From assembly GCA_008363075.1 (NCBI GenBank), contig RHKK01000003.1:25658-89657 (forward strand): a stretch of 64,000 nucleotides of DNA. Reading direction: 5' to 3'. Shown in pieces: positions 18,301-30,256 of the stretch. The notes beneath the pieces are model-generated. The model ran no database searches, had not been told where the DNA came from, and worked only from the letters and a program-made list of their open reading frames with translations. Position 1 is the first letter of the stretch. Every line of letters starts with the position of its first letter. A program made the translations under genes and the position numbers. Source of the DNA: Candidatus Uhrbacteria bacterium. GTDB lineage: Bacteria > Patescibacteriota > Patescibacteriia > 2-12-FULL-60-25.

Positions 18301-18855
18301 ATCCGCGAAGAGCTCAAGAAGGCCGGGTTCCCGGAAGACGGAAAGATCTCGCTGTTCGACGGCCGTACCGGCGAACGCTACGACCATAACCCGACCGTCG
18401 GCTACATCTACATGCTGAAGCTGAACCACATGGTCGAGGATAAGATCCACCAGCGCTCCATCGGCCCGTACTCGCTCATTACCCAGCAGCCGCTGGGCGG
18501 TAAGGCGCAATTCGGCGGCCAGCGCTTCGGTGAAATGGAAGTGTGGGCGCTCGAGGCGTACGGCGCGGCGCATACGCTGCAGGAAATCCTCACCATCAAG
18601 TCCGACGACGTGCCGGGCCGCTCCAAGGCATACGAGGCCATCATCAAAGGCGAGCCGATCCGCAAGGTCAACGTGCCGGAATCGTTCCACGTGCTCGTGC
18701 GCGAATTGAAGGGTCTCGGCCTCGACGTCGAGCTCCTGAAGCACGGCAAGCGCATCGAGGAAGCGGGACCGAAGCCGGAATCCTTCCGCGCGCGTCCGGC
18801 TCTCACGAATCCGACGGATGACTCCGAATGGGGTCCGCCGCAAGAACAGTTCTAG
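15394..18855 (+). CDS. rpoB: DNA-directed RNA polymerase subunit beta
   Basis: Beta subunit of RNA polymerase. About 1153 aa from MPAMQFRRQAPKDLERRYF; the frame is open upstream, but homology begins here (an ATG nine bases later is the alternative). The rifampicin region is intact near residues 388-430 (SSQLSQFMDQTNPLSELEHK, then RRLSAMGPGGLTRERAGF), with Asp, His and Ser at the usual contact positions. C-terminal motifs GGKAQFGGQRFGEMEVWALE and YGAAHTLQEILTIKSDD are present. The length, without large lineage insertions, fits CPR rather than proteobacteria. No SD is seen. rpoC follows after 39 bp of ACTGACTAC-type short repeats. Confidence 0.97.
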   Translation: MPAMQFRRQAPKDLERRYFTAARDAMALPDLIEIQKTSYRWFVEEGIRDLFKEISPIKDFIGRDLELHFVDYYFDEPKFDEKTSKAKNVNFEAPLRVKLKLINKRNNMEKESEVYLGDLPLMTDRGTFIVNGIERVVVSQLVRSAGAFFAAELLHNRRYYGAKIIPNRGAWLEFETDGNNVIWVKIDRKRKVAATALLRAFGIGSNEEISQLFTDVDVHPMNKYIEATLAKDVSTNEDEGYIEVYKRIRPGDLATADNARSLIHSMFFNFDRYDLGTVGRYKFNKRFSLTTEHEVISKEENRILTKEDLIHILREIIRLNVSQEDADDVDHLGNRRVRAVGELVQSRFRIGLARMERIVKDRMSTMDIDALNPAKLINARPVIGAVREFFMSSQLSQFMDQTNPLSELEHKRRLSAMGPGGLTRERAGFDVRDVHRTHYGRICPIASPEGPNIGLVGHLSCYARINDYGFIEAPYRVVKNWAKNDGKDAVGEVLRVDVRDGEGNVVAKGGTEVDKKLAEKLAKVSIDKVPVHPTVTKEIVYLNAFTEERGTTAPATTPIGKDGKFLVERAAARKNGEPTVVDVHEIDYVDVSSKHILSIGTSLIPFVEHDDGHRALMGTNMQRQAVPCVKPDAPIVGTGVERRVAIDAGHAVIAPDDGVIVSVSGKHIEFQGSDKTIRRYDLIKFQRSNHSTCLNYRPAVTKGQKVYAGEVLADGTSVQHGELALGQNLLCAFLSWDGYNYEDAIILSERLVHQDRFTSIHIEHHVIDVRDTKLGPEAVTSDIPNVSEEKLRNLDEHGIVRIGAEVKSGDILVGKITPKGETDLSAEEKLLRAIFGEKARDVRDSSLYLEHGEKGKVIDVKTFSRDAGDKLQPGVLKQIVVTVADLRKVQVGDKLAGRHGNKGVISKIVPVSDMPFLEDGTPVDVILSPLGVVSRMNLGQILETHLGLAANALGYLVATPVFDGVPEDTIREELKKAGFPEDGKISLFDGRTGERYDHNPTVGYIYMLKLNHMVEDKIHQRSIGPYSLITQQPLGGKAQFGGQRFGEMEVWALEAYGAAHTLQEILTIKSDDVPGRSKAYEAIIKGEPIRKVNVPESFHVLVRELKGLGLDVELLKHGKRIEEAGPKPESFRARPALTNPTDDSEWGPPQEQF

Positions 18856-18894
18856 TCAGGCTACTGACTACTCACTACTGACTACAGACTACCT

Positions 18895-22880
<3,986 letters not shown>

Positions 22881-22884
<4 letters not shown>

Positions 22885-22908
22885 GGGCGCGACATGCTGT
22901 GCCCGTAC
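22881..22908. repeat. Degenerate REP-like palindrome overlapping the rpoC stop
   Basis: Begins GTAGGGGCGCG and ends GCCCGTAC; its TAG is the rpoC stop codon. Related to copies at 22951 and 46175. Confidence 0.55.
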
Positions 22909-22911
22909 AAC

Positions 22912-22943
22912 AAAAAACTCCCTGCCAAAGCGGGGAGTTTTTT
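22912..22943 (+). terminator. Intrinsic terminator of rpoBC
   Basis: AAAAAACTCCC and GGGGAGTTTTTT pair around TGCCAAAGC, giving a stem with a six-T tail; probably bidirectional. Confidence 0.85.
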
Positions 22944-22950
22944 GAATCTT

Positions 22951-23002
22951 ATGTAGGGGCGCAATTCATTGCGCCCGGGCGTGATGAATCACGCCCCTAC
23001 AT
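22951..23002. repeat. REP/MITE-like palindrome
   Basis: A 52-bp inverted repeat with ends ATGTAGGGGCG and CGCCCCTACAT enclosing two small hairpins (GCGCAA/TTGCGC and GTGATGAATCAC). Same family as the copy inside the PfkB gene at 46175. Confidence 0.8.
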
Positions 23003-23015
23003 GTAGGATATCGCC

Positions 23016-23492
23016 ATGCGCATGCTCGGCATCGATCCCGGATTTGACCGCACCGGTTGGGGCGTGATCGAAGACGTCGGTGGACGGCTTTCGTTCGTCG
23101 AGTGTGGCTGTATTCAGACTTCGGTGAAGGATGCGTATCAAAAGCGTTTACAGGATGTGCGCGACGGCGTGCGCGTTCTGATCGCGCAATACAAGCCGGA
23201 TGCGGTCGCCATCGAACAGCTTTTCTTCCAGACCAACGCAAAAACCGCCATCAAAGTCGGGGAAGCGCGCGGCGTCGTCGTTCTCGCGGCGGCGGATGCC
23301 GGGCTTCCGATCGTGGAACCCACGCCAAACCAGGTGAAATCCGGCACGACAGGGCAGGGAAATGCCGAGAAAAAGCAGGTGCAGGAAATGGTGACCCGCC
23401 TCCTCAAATTGAAGGAAATCCCAAAGCCGGATGACGCCGCCGACGCCCTGGCAATTGCGATCGTTGGGGTAGCGATGACCTCTCGGCTCTAA
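23016..23492 (+). CDS. ruvC: Holliday junction resolvase RuvC
   Basis: Endonuclease that cuts four-way junctions symmetrically, working with RuvAB. 158 aa, normal size. Acidic active-site residues: the Asp in MLGIDPGFDRTGWG (near residue 7), the Glu in AIEQLFFQTNAKTA (near 68) and the C-terminal Asp pair in KPDDAADALAIA. A weak SD (AGGA) stands eight bases before the ATG. ruvA is 6 kb away, not adjacent. The stop codon lies at the edge of an inverted repeat (23489-23573). Confidence 0.95.
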   Translation: MRMLGIDPGFDRTGWGVIEDVGGRLSFVECGCIQTSVKDAYQKRLQDVRDGVRVLIAQYKPDAVAIEQLFFQTNAKTAIKVGEARGVVVLAAADAGLPIVEPTPNQVKSGTTGQGNAEKKQVQEMVTRLLKLKEIPKPDDAADALAIAIVGVAMTSRL

Positions 23493-23573
23493 CTCCTCCA
23501 GCTCCTCTTTTGCTAAAGAGGAGTGCATCAGAGACGCCTCCCTCTTGAGCACAAGAGGGAACGAGGGAGTTAG
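23489..23573. repeat. CTAACTCCTCC-type inverted repeat
   Basis: Outer arms CTAACTCC/GGAGTTAG enclose two hairpins, CTCCTCTTT/AAAGAGGAG and CCCTCTTG/CAAGAGGG. It overlaps the ruvC stop. A related shorter copy is at 44638-44672. Confidence 0.7.
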
Positions 23574-23660
23574 GGTCCGGACTCTTGATTTTCTCTTGTT
23601 TGTTCTGCGGAAAAACGGTAAAATAAGTCCGTCCACAGACCCTGATTTTTTCGCTCTATT

Positions 23661-24302
23661 ATGCAGATTTTCTGGCATGGTTTCTCCTGCGTCCGTATCG
23701 AGGCTGCCCATGGCGATAAAGAGGCCGTTTTAGTGACCGACCCGTACGGTTCCGAGACGGGTTTGCGCTTCCCGCGGACCCTCAAGCCCGATGTGGTCGC
23801 ACTGACGCACCAAGACCGCGAGCGCTTCCCGCTTGAAGCGTTCGAGAACGCCCCGTTCGTCATTGACAATCCGGGAGAGTACGAGGTGAGCGGCATCTTT
23901 GCGTACGCGATCGCGGTCCGAACGGCCGACGAGGCGCATCCGCATCACCTCATGTATCGCTTTGAGATCGAGGGCATGTCCGTCGGCTTTCTCGGGAACC
24001 TGAAGCGCAAACTGACCGACGAGGAAATCGCGCGGCTCGGCAGCATCGATATTTTGTTATTGCCCGTCGGCGGCGGCGAGTTCATCACCGCCAAGCAGGC
24101 GGTGGAGACCATCAAGGCGGTCGAGCCGCGCATGGTGATCCCGCTTGCGTATCATGTCGAGGGCCTCAAAAAAGAGCTCGGCACGGCCGATGCGTTCTGC
24201 AAAGAGCTGGTCTGCAAGCGGCAGGACGCGAACAAGCTCAAGATCACCAAGAAGGACCTGCCCGCCGAGGATTTCGTCGTCACCGTCCTCGAACGCGCAT
24301 GA
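23661..24302 (+). CDS. Metallo-beta-lactamase-fold hydrolase, UlaG-like (COG2220 type)
   Basis: 213-aa protein with the compact beta-lactamase fold of UlaG-related metal-dependent hydrolases. It begins MQIFWHGFSCVRIEA, with the GHSC-like signature replaced by WHGFSCVRI. Metal-ligand-like segments LTHQDRERF and DNPGEYEVSG follow, with LLPVGGGEF ITAKQA and VIPLAYH in the C-terminal half. The usual HxHxDH loop is reduced to THQDRER, so metal binding may be altered or absent, as in many relatives of this small subfamily. Substrate unknown. No SD. The next gene begins six bases after its stop, suggesting coexpression. Confidence 0.75.
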   Translation: MQIFWHGFSCVRIEAAHGDKEAVLVTDPYGSETGLRFPRTLKPDVVALTHQDRERFPLEAFENAPFVIDNPGEYEVSGIFAYAIAVRTADEAHPHHLMYRFEIEGMSVGFLGNLKRKLTDEEIARLGSIDILLLPVGGGEFITAKQAVETIKAVEPRMVIPLAYHVEGLKKELGTADAFCKELVCKRQDANKLKITKKDLPAEDFVVTVLERA

Positions 24303-24308
24303 TACATT

Positions 24309-24701
24309 ATGACCCGTAAAGCTCCCGCGCGATCTGCGCGCTCCCGATCACGAAAAACCGCCATATCGTCGGTGCCGGAAGCGTTCGCGATGCCTGCCCC
24401 GGAGGACAAACAAACGCTCATCGCCGCGCACGCGGAACGTCGCAAGGCGCATCCGCCCGGCAATCTCTTCGGCATGTATGTCGGTGTCGCGGTCTGTACC
24501 ATTCTTGTACTCGTCGGGTGGGCGATTGCCCTGCCCAAGATGCTCGGATCGACGCCGGACAAGGCGGACGGCGCAATTGATGCGGTCGTGCAGCACGGCT
24601 CCGCCTTCACGCAAAGCTTCTCCGGGGACAAGCCGTTCGAGGAGACGGCAAAGCTCATCGAAGACATGAAACGTCAACAAGAATCAGCGAAAAATAACTG
24701 A
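24309..24701 (+). CDS. Unknown single-pass membrane protein, 130 aa
   Basis: Very basic N-terminus (RKAPARSARSRSRK), a membrane helix at about residues 56-76 (MYVGVAVCTILVLVGWAIAL) and a short outer tail with Lys/Glu-rich helix. Follows the UlaG-like gene by six bases. No recognised family; such short genes often sit between core genes in reduced genomes. Confidence 0.6.
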   Translation: MTRKAPARSARSRSRKTAISSVPEAFAMPAPEDKQTLIAAHAERRKAHPPGNLFGMYVGVAVCTILVLVGWAIALPKMLGSTPDKADGAIDAVVQHGSAFTQSFSGDKPFEETAKLIEDMKRQQESAKNN

Positions 24702-24788
24702 TGGCCGTCGTAAGGGACGGAGAGACGGAAGGGTCGTGGGGATCACTTCCGTCGCTCCGCTCCTCGCGCCGACTCATCGACGCCCGAT

Positions 24789-27257
24789 ATGTCCGAACAG
24801 AACTCCATGTCCTTGCTGCCGCCGAACGTCAAACCGGCCGCCTTGGTGGACGAGATGCAAACCGCCTTCCTCGATTACGCGATGAGCGTGATCGTGGATC
24901 GCGCGCTTCCCGACGTCCGCGACGGGTTGAAGCCCGTGCACCGCCGCATCCTCTACGCGATGTGGACGCTCGGCCTGCGCGCGAACGCGAAGTTCCGTAA
25001 GTCCGCGACCGTCGTCGGTGAAGTACTCGGCAAATACCACCCGCATGGCGACACGGCAGTGTACGACTCCATGGTGCGCATGGCGCAGGAGTTCTCGATG
25101 CGCTATCCGCTCGTCAAAGGTCAAGGCAACTTCGGTTCCGTGGACGGCGACAGCGCGGCCGCCATGCGATACACGGAAGCCAAGCTGTCCGGCATCGCCG
25201 AAGAGCTGTTGTTCGACATCGATAAGAACACGGTGGACTTCCGTCCCAACTATGACGGCTCGCATGACGAGCCCAAAGTGCTCCCGGCGAAAATTCCGAA
25301 CCTGCTCCTGAACGGCACGCTCGGCATCGCCGTCGGAATGGCGACGAACATCCCGCCACACAATCTGACCGAAGTTTGCGACGGCCTCGCGGCCGTGATC
25401 GAGGATCCGGACATTTCCATCGACGAACTCGTGAAGATCATCCCCGGCCCCGACTTTCCGACGGGCGGCATCATCTATGACAAGAGCGCGATCAAACAAG
25501 CGTATGCGTCGGGCAAGGGCGGGATCGTCATGCGCGCCAAAACCGAGATCGTGGAGGAGAAATCCGGCAGTTTCCGCATCATCGTCGACGAGTTGCCCTA
25601 TCAGGTAAATAAGGCTCAACTGCTTGAAAAAATCGCGGAACTCGTCACGGAAAAGAAGATTGAGGGGATCAGGGATTTGCGCGACGAGTCCAACAAGGAC
25701 GGCATCCGCATGGTCATCGAGCTCAAGAAAGACGCGTATCCCAAGAAGGTCCTGAACCAGCTCTTCAAGATGACGCAGCTCCAGGACACGTTCCACGTGA
25801 ATTCGTTGTGTCTCGTGGACGGCATCCAGCCGCGCATCCTCACGCTCAAGGACTTGCTGCTCGAGTACGTGAAGCATCGCAAGGAAGTCGTGACGCGGCG
25901 CACGCAGTACGAGCTTGATCGCGCGAAGGAGCGCCTGCACATTTTGGAAGGCTTGCGTATCGCACTTTTGAAGATCGACCAGGTCATCGAGACGATCAAG
26001 AAGTCGAAGGACAAGGATGAGGCGAAGGTGAACTTGATGACGAAATTCAAGTTGAGTGAGATTCAGTCGCAGGCGATTCTCGACATGCGCTTGCAGCAGC
26101 TCGCCAACCTCGAGCGGTTGAAGGTCGAGCAGGAGTGGGAGGAGAAAAAGAAACTCATCGACGAGCTTGAGTCGATTCTCGCGTCCGCGAAAAAGATTTT
26201 GAACATCATCAAGAAGGAAGTCGAAGAATTGAAAGACAAATTCGGCGACGAACGTCGCACGAAAATCGTCGCGGGGCCTGTCGGCGAGTTCTCGATGGAG
26301 GATTTGGTGCCGCAAGAAGACACGCTCGTGATGCTCACGCAGGACGGCTACATCAAGCGATTGCCCCCGGATACGTTTCGTACCCAGGGACGTGGCGGCA
26401 AGGGCGTGATCGGCCTGGAAACCAAGGAAGAAGACGCCGTCCGCACGATGTTCACCACCAATACCCACGCGGAAATCCTGTTTTTCACGAGCCGCGGTCG
26501 CGTGTTCCGCCTGAAGGCGTACGAGTTGCCGCAGGCGTCGCGTACGAGCAAGGGCCAGGCGATCGTGAACTTCCTCCAGCTCGCGCCGGGAGAAAAAGTT
26601 TCGGTGACGCTTGCGGACGACGATCTCGAAGGCGCGAAGTATCTCGTCATGGTCACGACGCAAGGCACGATCAAGAAAACGGCGCTCGAGGATTTCGAGA
26701 ACGTGCGTCGCTCCGGACTGATCGCGATCAACCTCCATGAGGGCGACGAGCTTGTGTACGTGAAACCGTCCACCGGCGGCGATGATATTTCGCTCGTGAC
26801 GCGCGAAGGACAGAGTATTCGCTTCAGCGAAGAGGATGTGCGCGCGATGGGGCGGACGGCCGCGGGTGTGCGTGGTATTAAATTAAAGAAGAAGAACGAT
26901 CGCGTCGTCGGCATGGATGTCATCAACCCCAAGCTCGCGGACAAGGGGCAGCTCGAGCTCTTCGTCATCACCGAGAACGGCATGGGCAAGACGACGAACC
27001 TGAAGGAGTACAAGACGCAGGGCCGCGGCGGCTCCGGCATCCGCACCGCCAAGGTCACCGACAAGACCGGCGGCGTGGTGAACGCCTTCATCTCGTCCAA
27101 GGATGATGAAACCGATCTCGTGATGATCTCGAAACACGGCATCGTGGTGCGCACGCCGTTCAAGAGCGTGCCGAGCCTCGGCCGCGATACGCAGGGGGTG
27201 CGACTCATGCGCTTCAAGGAGGCTGGAGACGGCGTGAGCGGCGTGAGTTTTGTCTAA
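24789..27257 (+). CDS. gyrA: DNA gyrase subunit A
   Basis: Breakage-reunion subunit of the type II topoisomerase. 822 aa. The catalytic tyrosine is in [11 protein letters not shown] near residue 127. The quinolone-determining region reads [16 protein letters not shown], so the position equivalent to E. coli Ser83 is Thr and the Asp at the 87 position is kept. The C-terminal pinwheel repeats carry the GyrA box as QGRGGKG (in [14 protein letters not shown]), which favours gyrase over topoisomerase IV. The start [12 protein letters not shown] has no SD; homology starts at about residue 15. A strong terminator follows the stop by 15 bp. Confidence 0.95.
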   Translation: MSEQNSMSLLPPNVKPAALVDEMQTAFLDYAMSVIVDRALPDVRDGLKPVHRRILYAMWTLGLRANAKFRKSATVVGEVLGKYHPHGDTAVYDSMVRMAQEFSMRYPLVKGQGNFGSVDGDSAAAMRYTEAKLSGIAEELLFDIDKNTVDFRPNYDGSHDEPKVLPAKIPNLLLNGTLGIAVGMATNIPPHNLTEVCDGLAAVIEDPDISIDELVKIIPGPDFPTGGIIYDKSAIKQAYASGKGGIVMRAKTEIVEEKSGSFRIIVDELPYQVNKAQLLEKIAELVTEKKIEGIRDLRDESNKDGIRMVIELKKDAYPKKVLNQLFKMTQLQDTFHVNSLCLVDGIQPRILTLKDLLLEYVKHRKEVVTRRTQYELDRAKERLHILEGLRIALLKIDQVIETIKKSKDKDEAKVNLMTKFKLSEIQSQAILDMRLQQLANLERLKVEQEWEEKKKLIDELESILASAKKILNIIKKEVEELKDKFGDERRTKIVAGPVGEFSMEDLVPQEDTLVMLTQDGYIKRLPPDTFRTQGRGGKGVIGLETKEEDAVRTMFTTNTHAEILFFTSRGRVFRLKAYELPQASRTSKGQAIVNFLQLAPGEKVSVTLADDDLEGAKYLVMVTTQGTIKKTALEDFENVRRSGLIAINLHEGDELVYVKPSTGGDDISLVTREGQSIRFSEEDVRAMGRTAAGVRGIKLKKKNDRVVGMDVINPKLADKGQLELFVITENGMGKTTNLKEYKTQGRGGSGIRTAKVTDKTGGVVNAFISSKDDETDLVMISKHGIVVRTPFKSVPSLGRDTQGVRLMRFKEAGDGVSGVSFV

Positions 27258-27272
27258 GGTTGGGGGAAAAAC

Positions 27273-27302
27273 AAAACACCCCGCAGTACTGCGGGGTGTT
27301 TT
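27273..27302 (+). terminator. Intrinsic terminator of gyrA
   Basis: AAAACACCCCGCAG and CTGCGGGGTGTTTT form a perfect long stem with T tail; likely bidirectional. Confidence 0.9.
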
Positions 27303-27385
27303 GTTTTGGATCAACTCGAGCTGATTCCGCGCTTGGTATCGTATTTCCATGCTATTCAAAACTGTGCGTCTTGTCAACGATTTGT

Positions 27386-27464
27386 TGCGGAGCCGCCGAG
27401 GGAATTCGAATCCCTAGATCCCGCGATACCAAGCGCGGGTCTGCACCGAGCCGGCGGCCCGCCT
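27386..27464 (-). tRNA. tRNA-Thr(GGT)-like gene with truncated D-arm
   Basis: Minus strand: a 7-bp acceptor stem GCCGCCG/CGGCGGC, a perfect T-arm AGGGA-TTCGAAT-TCCCT, and a five-base variable loop. The anticodon arm is CCGCG-CTTGGTAT-CGCGG, with GGT readable but an 8-base loop. Only 13 bases remain where the D-arm should be, and the 3' end is TCCG rather than CCA. It is either a degenerate tRNA or an unusual functional one. The 15 bases CCGCGCTTGGTATCG recur on the plus strand near 27332, so the two can pair. Confidence 0.5.
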
Positions 27465-27510
27465 TATACCACGTTCGATATTTTGGAGCGCTTGTCAAGA
27501 ATATGGATAT

Positions 27511-27544
27511 GAAAAACGGCCTCGATCCGGATCGGATCGTGGCC
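27511..27544 (-). terminator. Terminator of the radical SAM gene
   Basis: Minus strand: GGCC.CGATCCG / CGGATCG.GGCC stem followed by GTTTTTC, just after the stop codon at 27554. Confidence 0.7.
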
Positions 27545-27553
27545 GCGTGGTTT

Positions 27554-29014
27554 TCAGTCAGGAGGCGCGTCGAGCTTCTCGCACTCGCGAATCGTGACCG
27601 AGAAGGCCGAGGATTGCTTCACCGCCGCGACCGCGGCATCGCGGGCTGCGATGACGTCTTCGAATGGCACGTCATGCTCGTGGTGCCGGATGCGGAGCTC
27701 CGTCAAGCGATCCTCCAGATCGAGCGGAAGATATCCATGCTCCCGGAAGAAGCGGAAGATATCCTTGACCTCGACGATATCGTGCCGCTCGCTTTCGCGC
27801 TCGAAGTGCTGCCAATTCTCGCTTCCGGGCAGGACGATCTCGAGAAAATTGCCCCAAGACAGGATCGTGTCTCCGTACTCGGCGAGTGTGTTGGCGACAA
27901 AATCGGGCAGGGCGCGGATGTTCTCGCGCGTGAGGCCCGAGCCGATCACCGTGCTGGTTCTCACCTTGATCCCGGCATCACGACAAGCCGCGAGCGGTTT
28001 CCAGGCATGGACCTTTGGTTTGTACAGCGCCCGATTGGTCGCCGCATCCCAGCCATCGAGCCCGATGTACACGATGCGCACTCCCGCCTGGTAGAGGAGT
28101 CGCGCCGACGAGGGTGTCAAAGTATTGCTCGTCATGTACACGTAGCGGTTCAGCGCCGGACCGCCGACCATTTCCTTGAGGCGCAGGTAATTACGGAGCC
28201 AAGCCTGCGCGTCCATCTTGTTCACGGTCGGTAGCCAGAGATTGCTGACGTCGAAAATCCAGTTGGCGCCATGCCGCTCCGCGAGCTCCCGTTCGATCCG
28301 AAGATGATCGGGAATGCTGCGGAACATGGGCGCGGTATCGACGCCCTGCAGTGAGCAGAACTTGCACACCTTGTAGGCGTTCGCCCACGAGCAGCCCCGT
28401 ACGCTCTCCGTTACCAGCTGGCGGATGCCTCGGAACGGCCCGAACTCATAGCGGCTCATCTCATCGAGTCGCGAGTCGAGCCCGAGATAGTTCTCGTAAA
28501 GCGGTGTCGCGTAGTGATCGACGGCTGTGACCATCTTGTAGCCCCGTACAAAGCGTTTCCGTTCGAGTAGGAGCGGTCCAAGAGTGACCTCGGCGTCTCC
28601 CACGCTTACGTGGTCAATGGCCGGATTGTTCACATACGCCTCGGGATGGACCCGGGTGAGCTGTCCGCCGACGCCGGTGCGCAACCGCGAGCCGAAAGCG
28701 CGTTTAAGGTTCTCGAGTAGGCGAATGGCGTTGCCGGCGTTGTAGGACATGAGGGTGCAGAAGACGATGGGTTCGTCGTCATTCGCGAGGGCGCGCTCGA
28801 TCTCCTCCGAAAGGAAGTCGAGCAGCGCCGTCCGCTCTTGCCACCGCGTCTCCGGACCCATCCAGGTCTCGTCGATGGCGAGTCCCGAGGTTCCGGTCAG
28901 ATCACGGGAGATGTTGTTGAGTACGGCGACGCTGCCGTTCATCATCATCACCGTGTCGAAGCGCTCGTCATGATCGGCGCTTGGCCGACAATGTATAAAG
29001 AACGGTCTAAGCAT
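27554..29014 (-). CDS. B12-binding-type radical SAM protein with an atypical CX8CX2C cluster motif
   Basis: 486 aa from MLRPFFIHCRPSADHDER, behind GGAGG and a consensus promoter. The first 140 residues have an alpha/beta layout like the cobalamin-binding domain that precedes many radical SAM domains (LLENLKRAFGSRLRTGVGG). The radical SAM core follows, but the cysteine motif is CSWANAYKVCKFC (about 207-219): eight residues between the first two Cys instead of three. YIGLDGWDAATNRALYKP and TSTVIGSGLTREN fit later barrel strands. Substrate unknown. Unlike the surrounding core genes it has a strong SD, so it may be acquired. Confidence 0.75.
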   Translation of the reverse strand: MLRPFFIHCRPSADHDERFDTVMMMNGSVAVLNNISRDLTGTSGLAIDETWMGPETRWQERTALLDFLSEEIERALANDDEPIVFCTLMSYNAGNAIRLLENLKRAFGSRLRTGVGGQLTRVHPEAYVNNPAIDHVSVGDAEVTLGPLLLERKRFVRGYKMVTAVDHYATPLYENYLGLDSRLDEMSRYEFGPFRGIRQLVTESVRGCSWANAYKVCKFCSLQGVDTAPMFRSIPDHLRIERELAERHGANWIFDVSNLWLPTVNKMDAQAWLRNYLRLKEMVGGPALNRYVYMTSNTLTPSSARLLYQAGVRIVYIGLDGWDAATNRALYKPKVHAWKPLAACRDAGIKVRTSTVIGSGLTRENIRALPDFVANTLAEYGDTILSWGNFLEIVLPGSENWQHFERESERHDIVEVKDIFRFFREHGYLPLDLEDRLTELRIRHHEHDVPFEDVIAARDAAVAAVKQSSAFSVTIRECEKLDAPPD

Positions 29015-29051
29015 CACCACCTCCTTTCTTCTCCCAAATAGGTGTACGCTA

Positions 29052-29080
29052 CTCATAGCGAAAAAATTGTGTTTTGTCAA
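29052..29080 (-). promoter_or_regulatory. Consensus promoter of the radical SAM gene
   Basis: Minus strand: TTGACA (29075-29080), 17-bp spacer, TATGAG (29052-29057). Confidence 0.75.
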
Positions 29081-29098
29081 TCCTTTTGGGATCGTTCA

Positions 29099-29137
29099 AA
29101 AATAAAACGAGGGTGGTCATTCCGGATGCCACCCTAC
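29099..29137 (-). terminator. Terminator of the 110-aa gene
   Basis: Minus strand: AGGGTGG ... CCACCCT stem followed by CGTTTTATTTTT. Confidence 0.75.
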
Positions 29138-29192
29138 GTCAGGATTTTTGATCACCATTTTCGGCTCCCTTTCTACGTTGTGCGTTGCCGGA

Positions 29193-29525
29193 CTAGAAGT
29201 GGAAAGTGTAGGAGACGCCGCGCCATGCCATCACGGTTTGCTTTCCCTGATGGATAATCTTTGCGTCGGCCGGAACGGCATCGAGTCTGATCGCCATTTC
29301 GAACAGCTTTTTCAGGCTGTCCGTGTTCAGGTAGCGGGACTGATACGTGAGCTCTCCGAGCTCCGGAATGGCGGCGAAGGGGCGATAGATCTCTTTCTCC
29401 ATCTCCTCCATCGCTCTCTCCGGATTCTCGTCGAAACGCCGTTCGAGCTCGATGGTCTGCTCGAGGATCTTCCGCAGAAGAATGAGTCTGAGATGATACA
29501 CGAGGGACCTTTTGTTTCGGTCCAT
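29193..29525 (-). CDS. Unknown helical protein, 110 aa
   Basis: Starts MDRNKRSLVYHLRLILLRK after TGGAGG (six bases before ATG), so the longer frame is rejected. Helical, with an acidic stretch ENPERAMEEMEKEIYRPF and a beta-like end VMAWRGVSYTFHF. No signal peptide and no recognised family. It is a self-contained unit with its own promoter and terminator, like the radical SAM gene next to it. Confidence 0.6.
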   Translation of the reverse strand: MDRNKRSLVYHLRLILLRKILEQTIELERRFDENPERAMEEMEKEIYRPFAAIPELGELTYQSRYLNTDSLKKLFEMAIRLDAVPADAKIIHQGKQTVMAWRGVSYTFHF

Positions 29526-29574
29526 GTTGACCTCCAGAGTTGTTGTCGACACGGAAATGTATCGAGAACATAGC

Positions 29575-29603
29575 AAAATAGCACAAAATATCGATTTTGT
29601 CAA
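29575..29603 (-). promoter_or_regulatory. Promoter of the 110-aa gene
   Basis: Minus strand: TTGACA (29598-29603), 17-bp spacer, TATTTT (29575-29580). Confidence 0.7.
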
Positions 29604-29632
29604 TCAAGCCTTTTCCAGCTAAGCTTCCTCCC

Positions 29633-30184
29633 ATGATCGCTTCGCTCCGCGGCAGCATCCTCGAAAAAGGCCCGAATTGGGTGTTGATTGAAGTGGCGGG
29701 GATCGGGTATCGCGTTCGCGCGACGCCGTCGTTGGTTTCGGATCTTCGCCAAGATGTCGAGGCGTTTATCTATATCTACCATCATGTCCGTGAAGACGCG
29801 GAAGAGCTGTTTGGCTTTAAGAGCATGGCCGATCTCGATCTCTTTAACAGCCTTCTTTCGATTTCCGGCGTCGGTCCCAAGGCGGCGCTGACGATCTTGT
29901 CCGTCGGTTCTTCCGATCAGGTGAAACGCGCGATCATGACGGGTGACCTCGCAACGCTTACGTCCATTCCGGGCGTCGGGAAGAAAACCGCGCAGAAAAT
30001 CATTCTCGAATTGAAAGGACAACTTGTAGAAGAAGACTCGTCGTCGGGCATCGATTCCGATGTGCTCGACGCGTTGGTCGGCCTCGGTTATCCGGCGCAG
30101 CAGGCAAAGGACGCGTTGAAGCACGTGAACGCGGACGATCCGGCTGATAAGATAAAGGAAGCTCTCAAGCTCCTGGCGAAATAA
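29633..30184 (+). CDS. ruvA: Holliday junction DNA helicase subunit RuvA
   Basis: Tetrameric junction-binding subunit of RuvAB branch migration. 183 aa from MIASLRGSILEKGPNWV. OB-fold domain first, then two helix-hairpin-helix motifs (LLSISGVGPKAALTIL and LTSIPGVGKKTAQKIILE, about 72-125), then a short flexible part and the C-terminal RuvB-binding domain (DALVGLGYPAQQAKDAL). No SD; the start is set by homology. ruvB is not next to it. Confidence 0.95.
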   Translation: MIASLRGSILEKGPNWVLIEVAGIGYRVRATPSLVSDLRQDVEAFIYIYHHVREDAEELFGFKSMADLDLFNSLLSISGVGPKAALTILSVGSSDQVKRAIMTGDLATLTSIPGVGKKTAQKIILELKGQLVEEDSSSGIDSDVLDALVGLGYPAQQAKDALKHVNADDPADKIKEALKLLAK

Positions 30185-30256
30185 CGTCATGCTGAACGGA
30201 GTGAAGTATCTCACTTCGTTCCGTCGGAGATTCTTCGCTACGCTCAGAAAGACACC

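Noticed and set aside
22951..23002. Insertion sequence near ruvC
   Set aside because: No transposase and no space for one; palindrome only.
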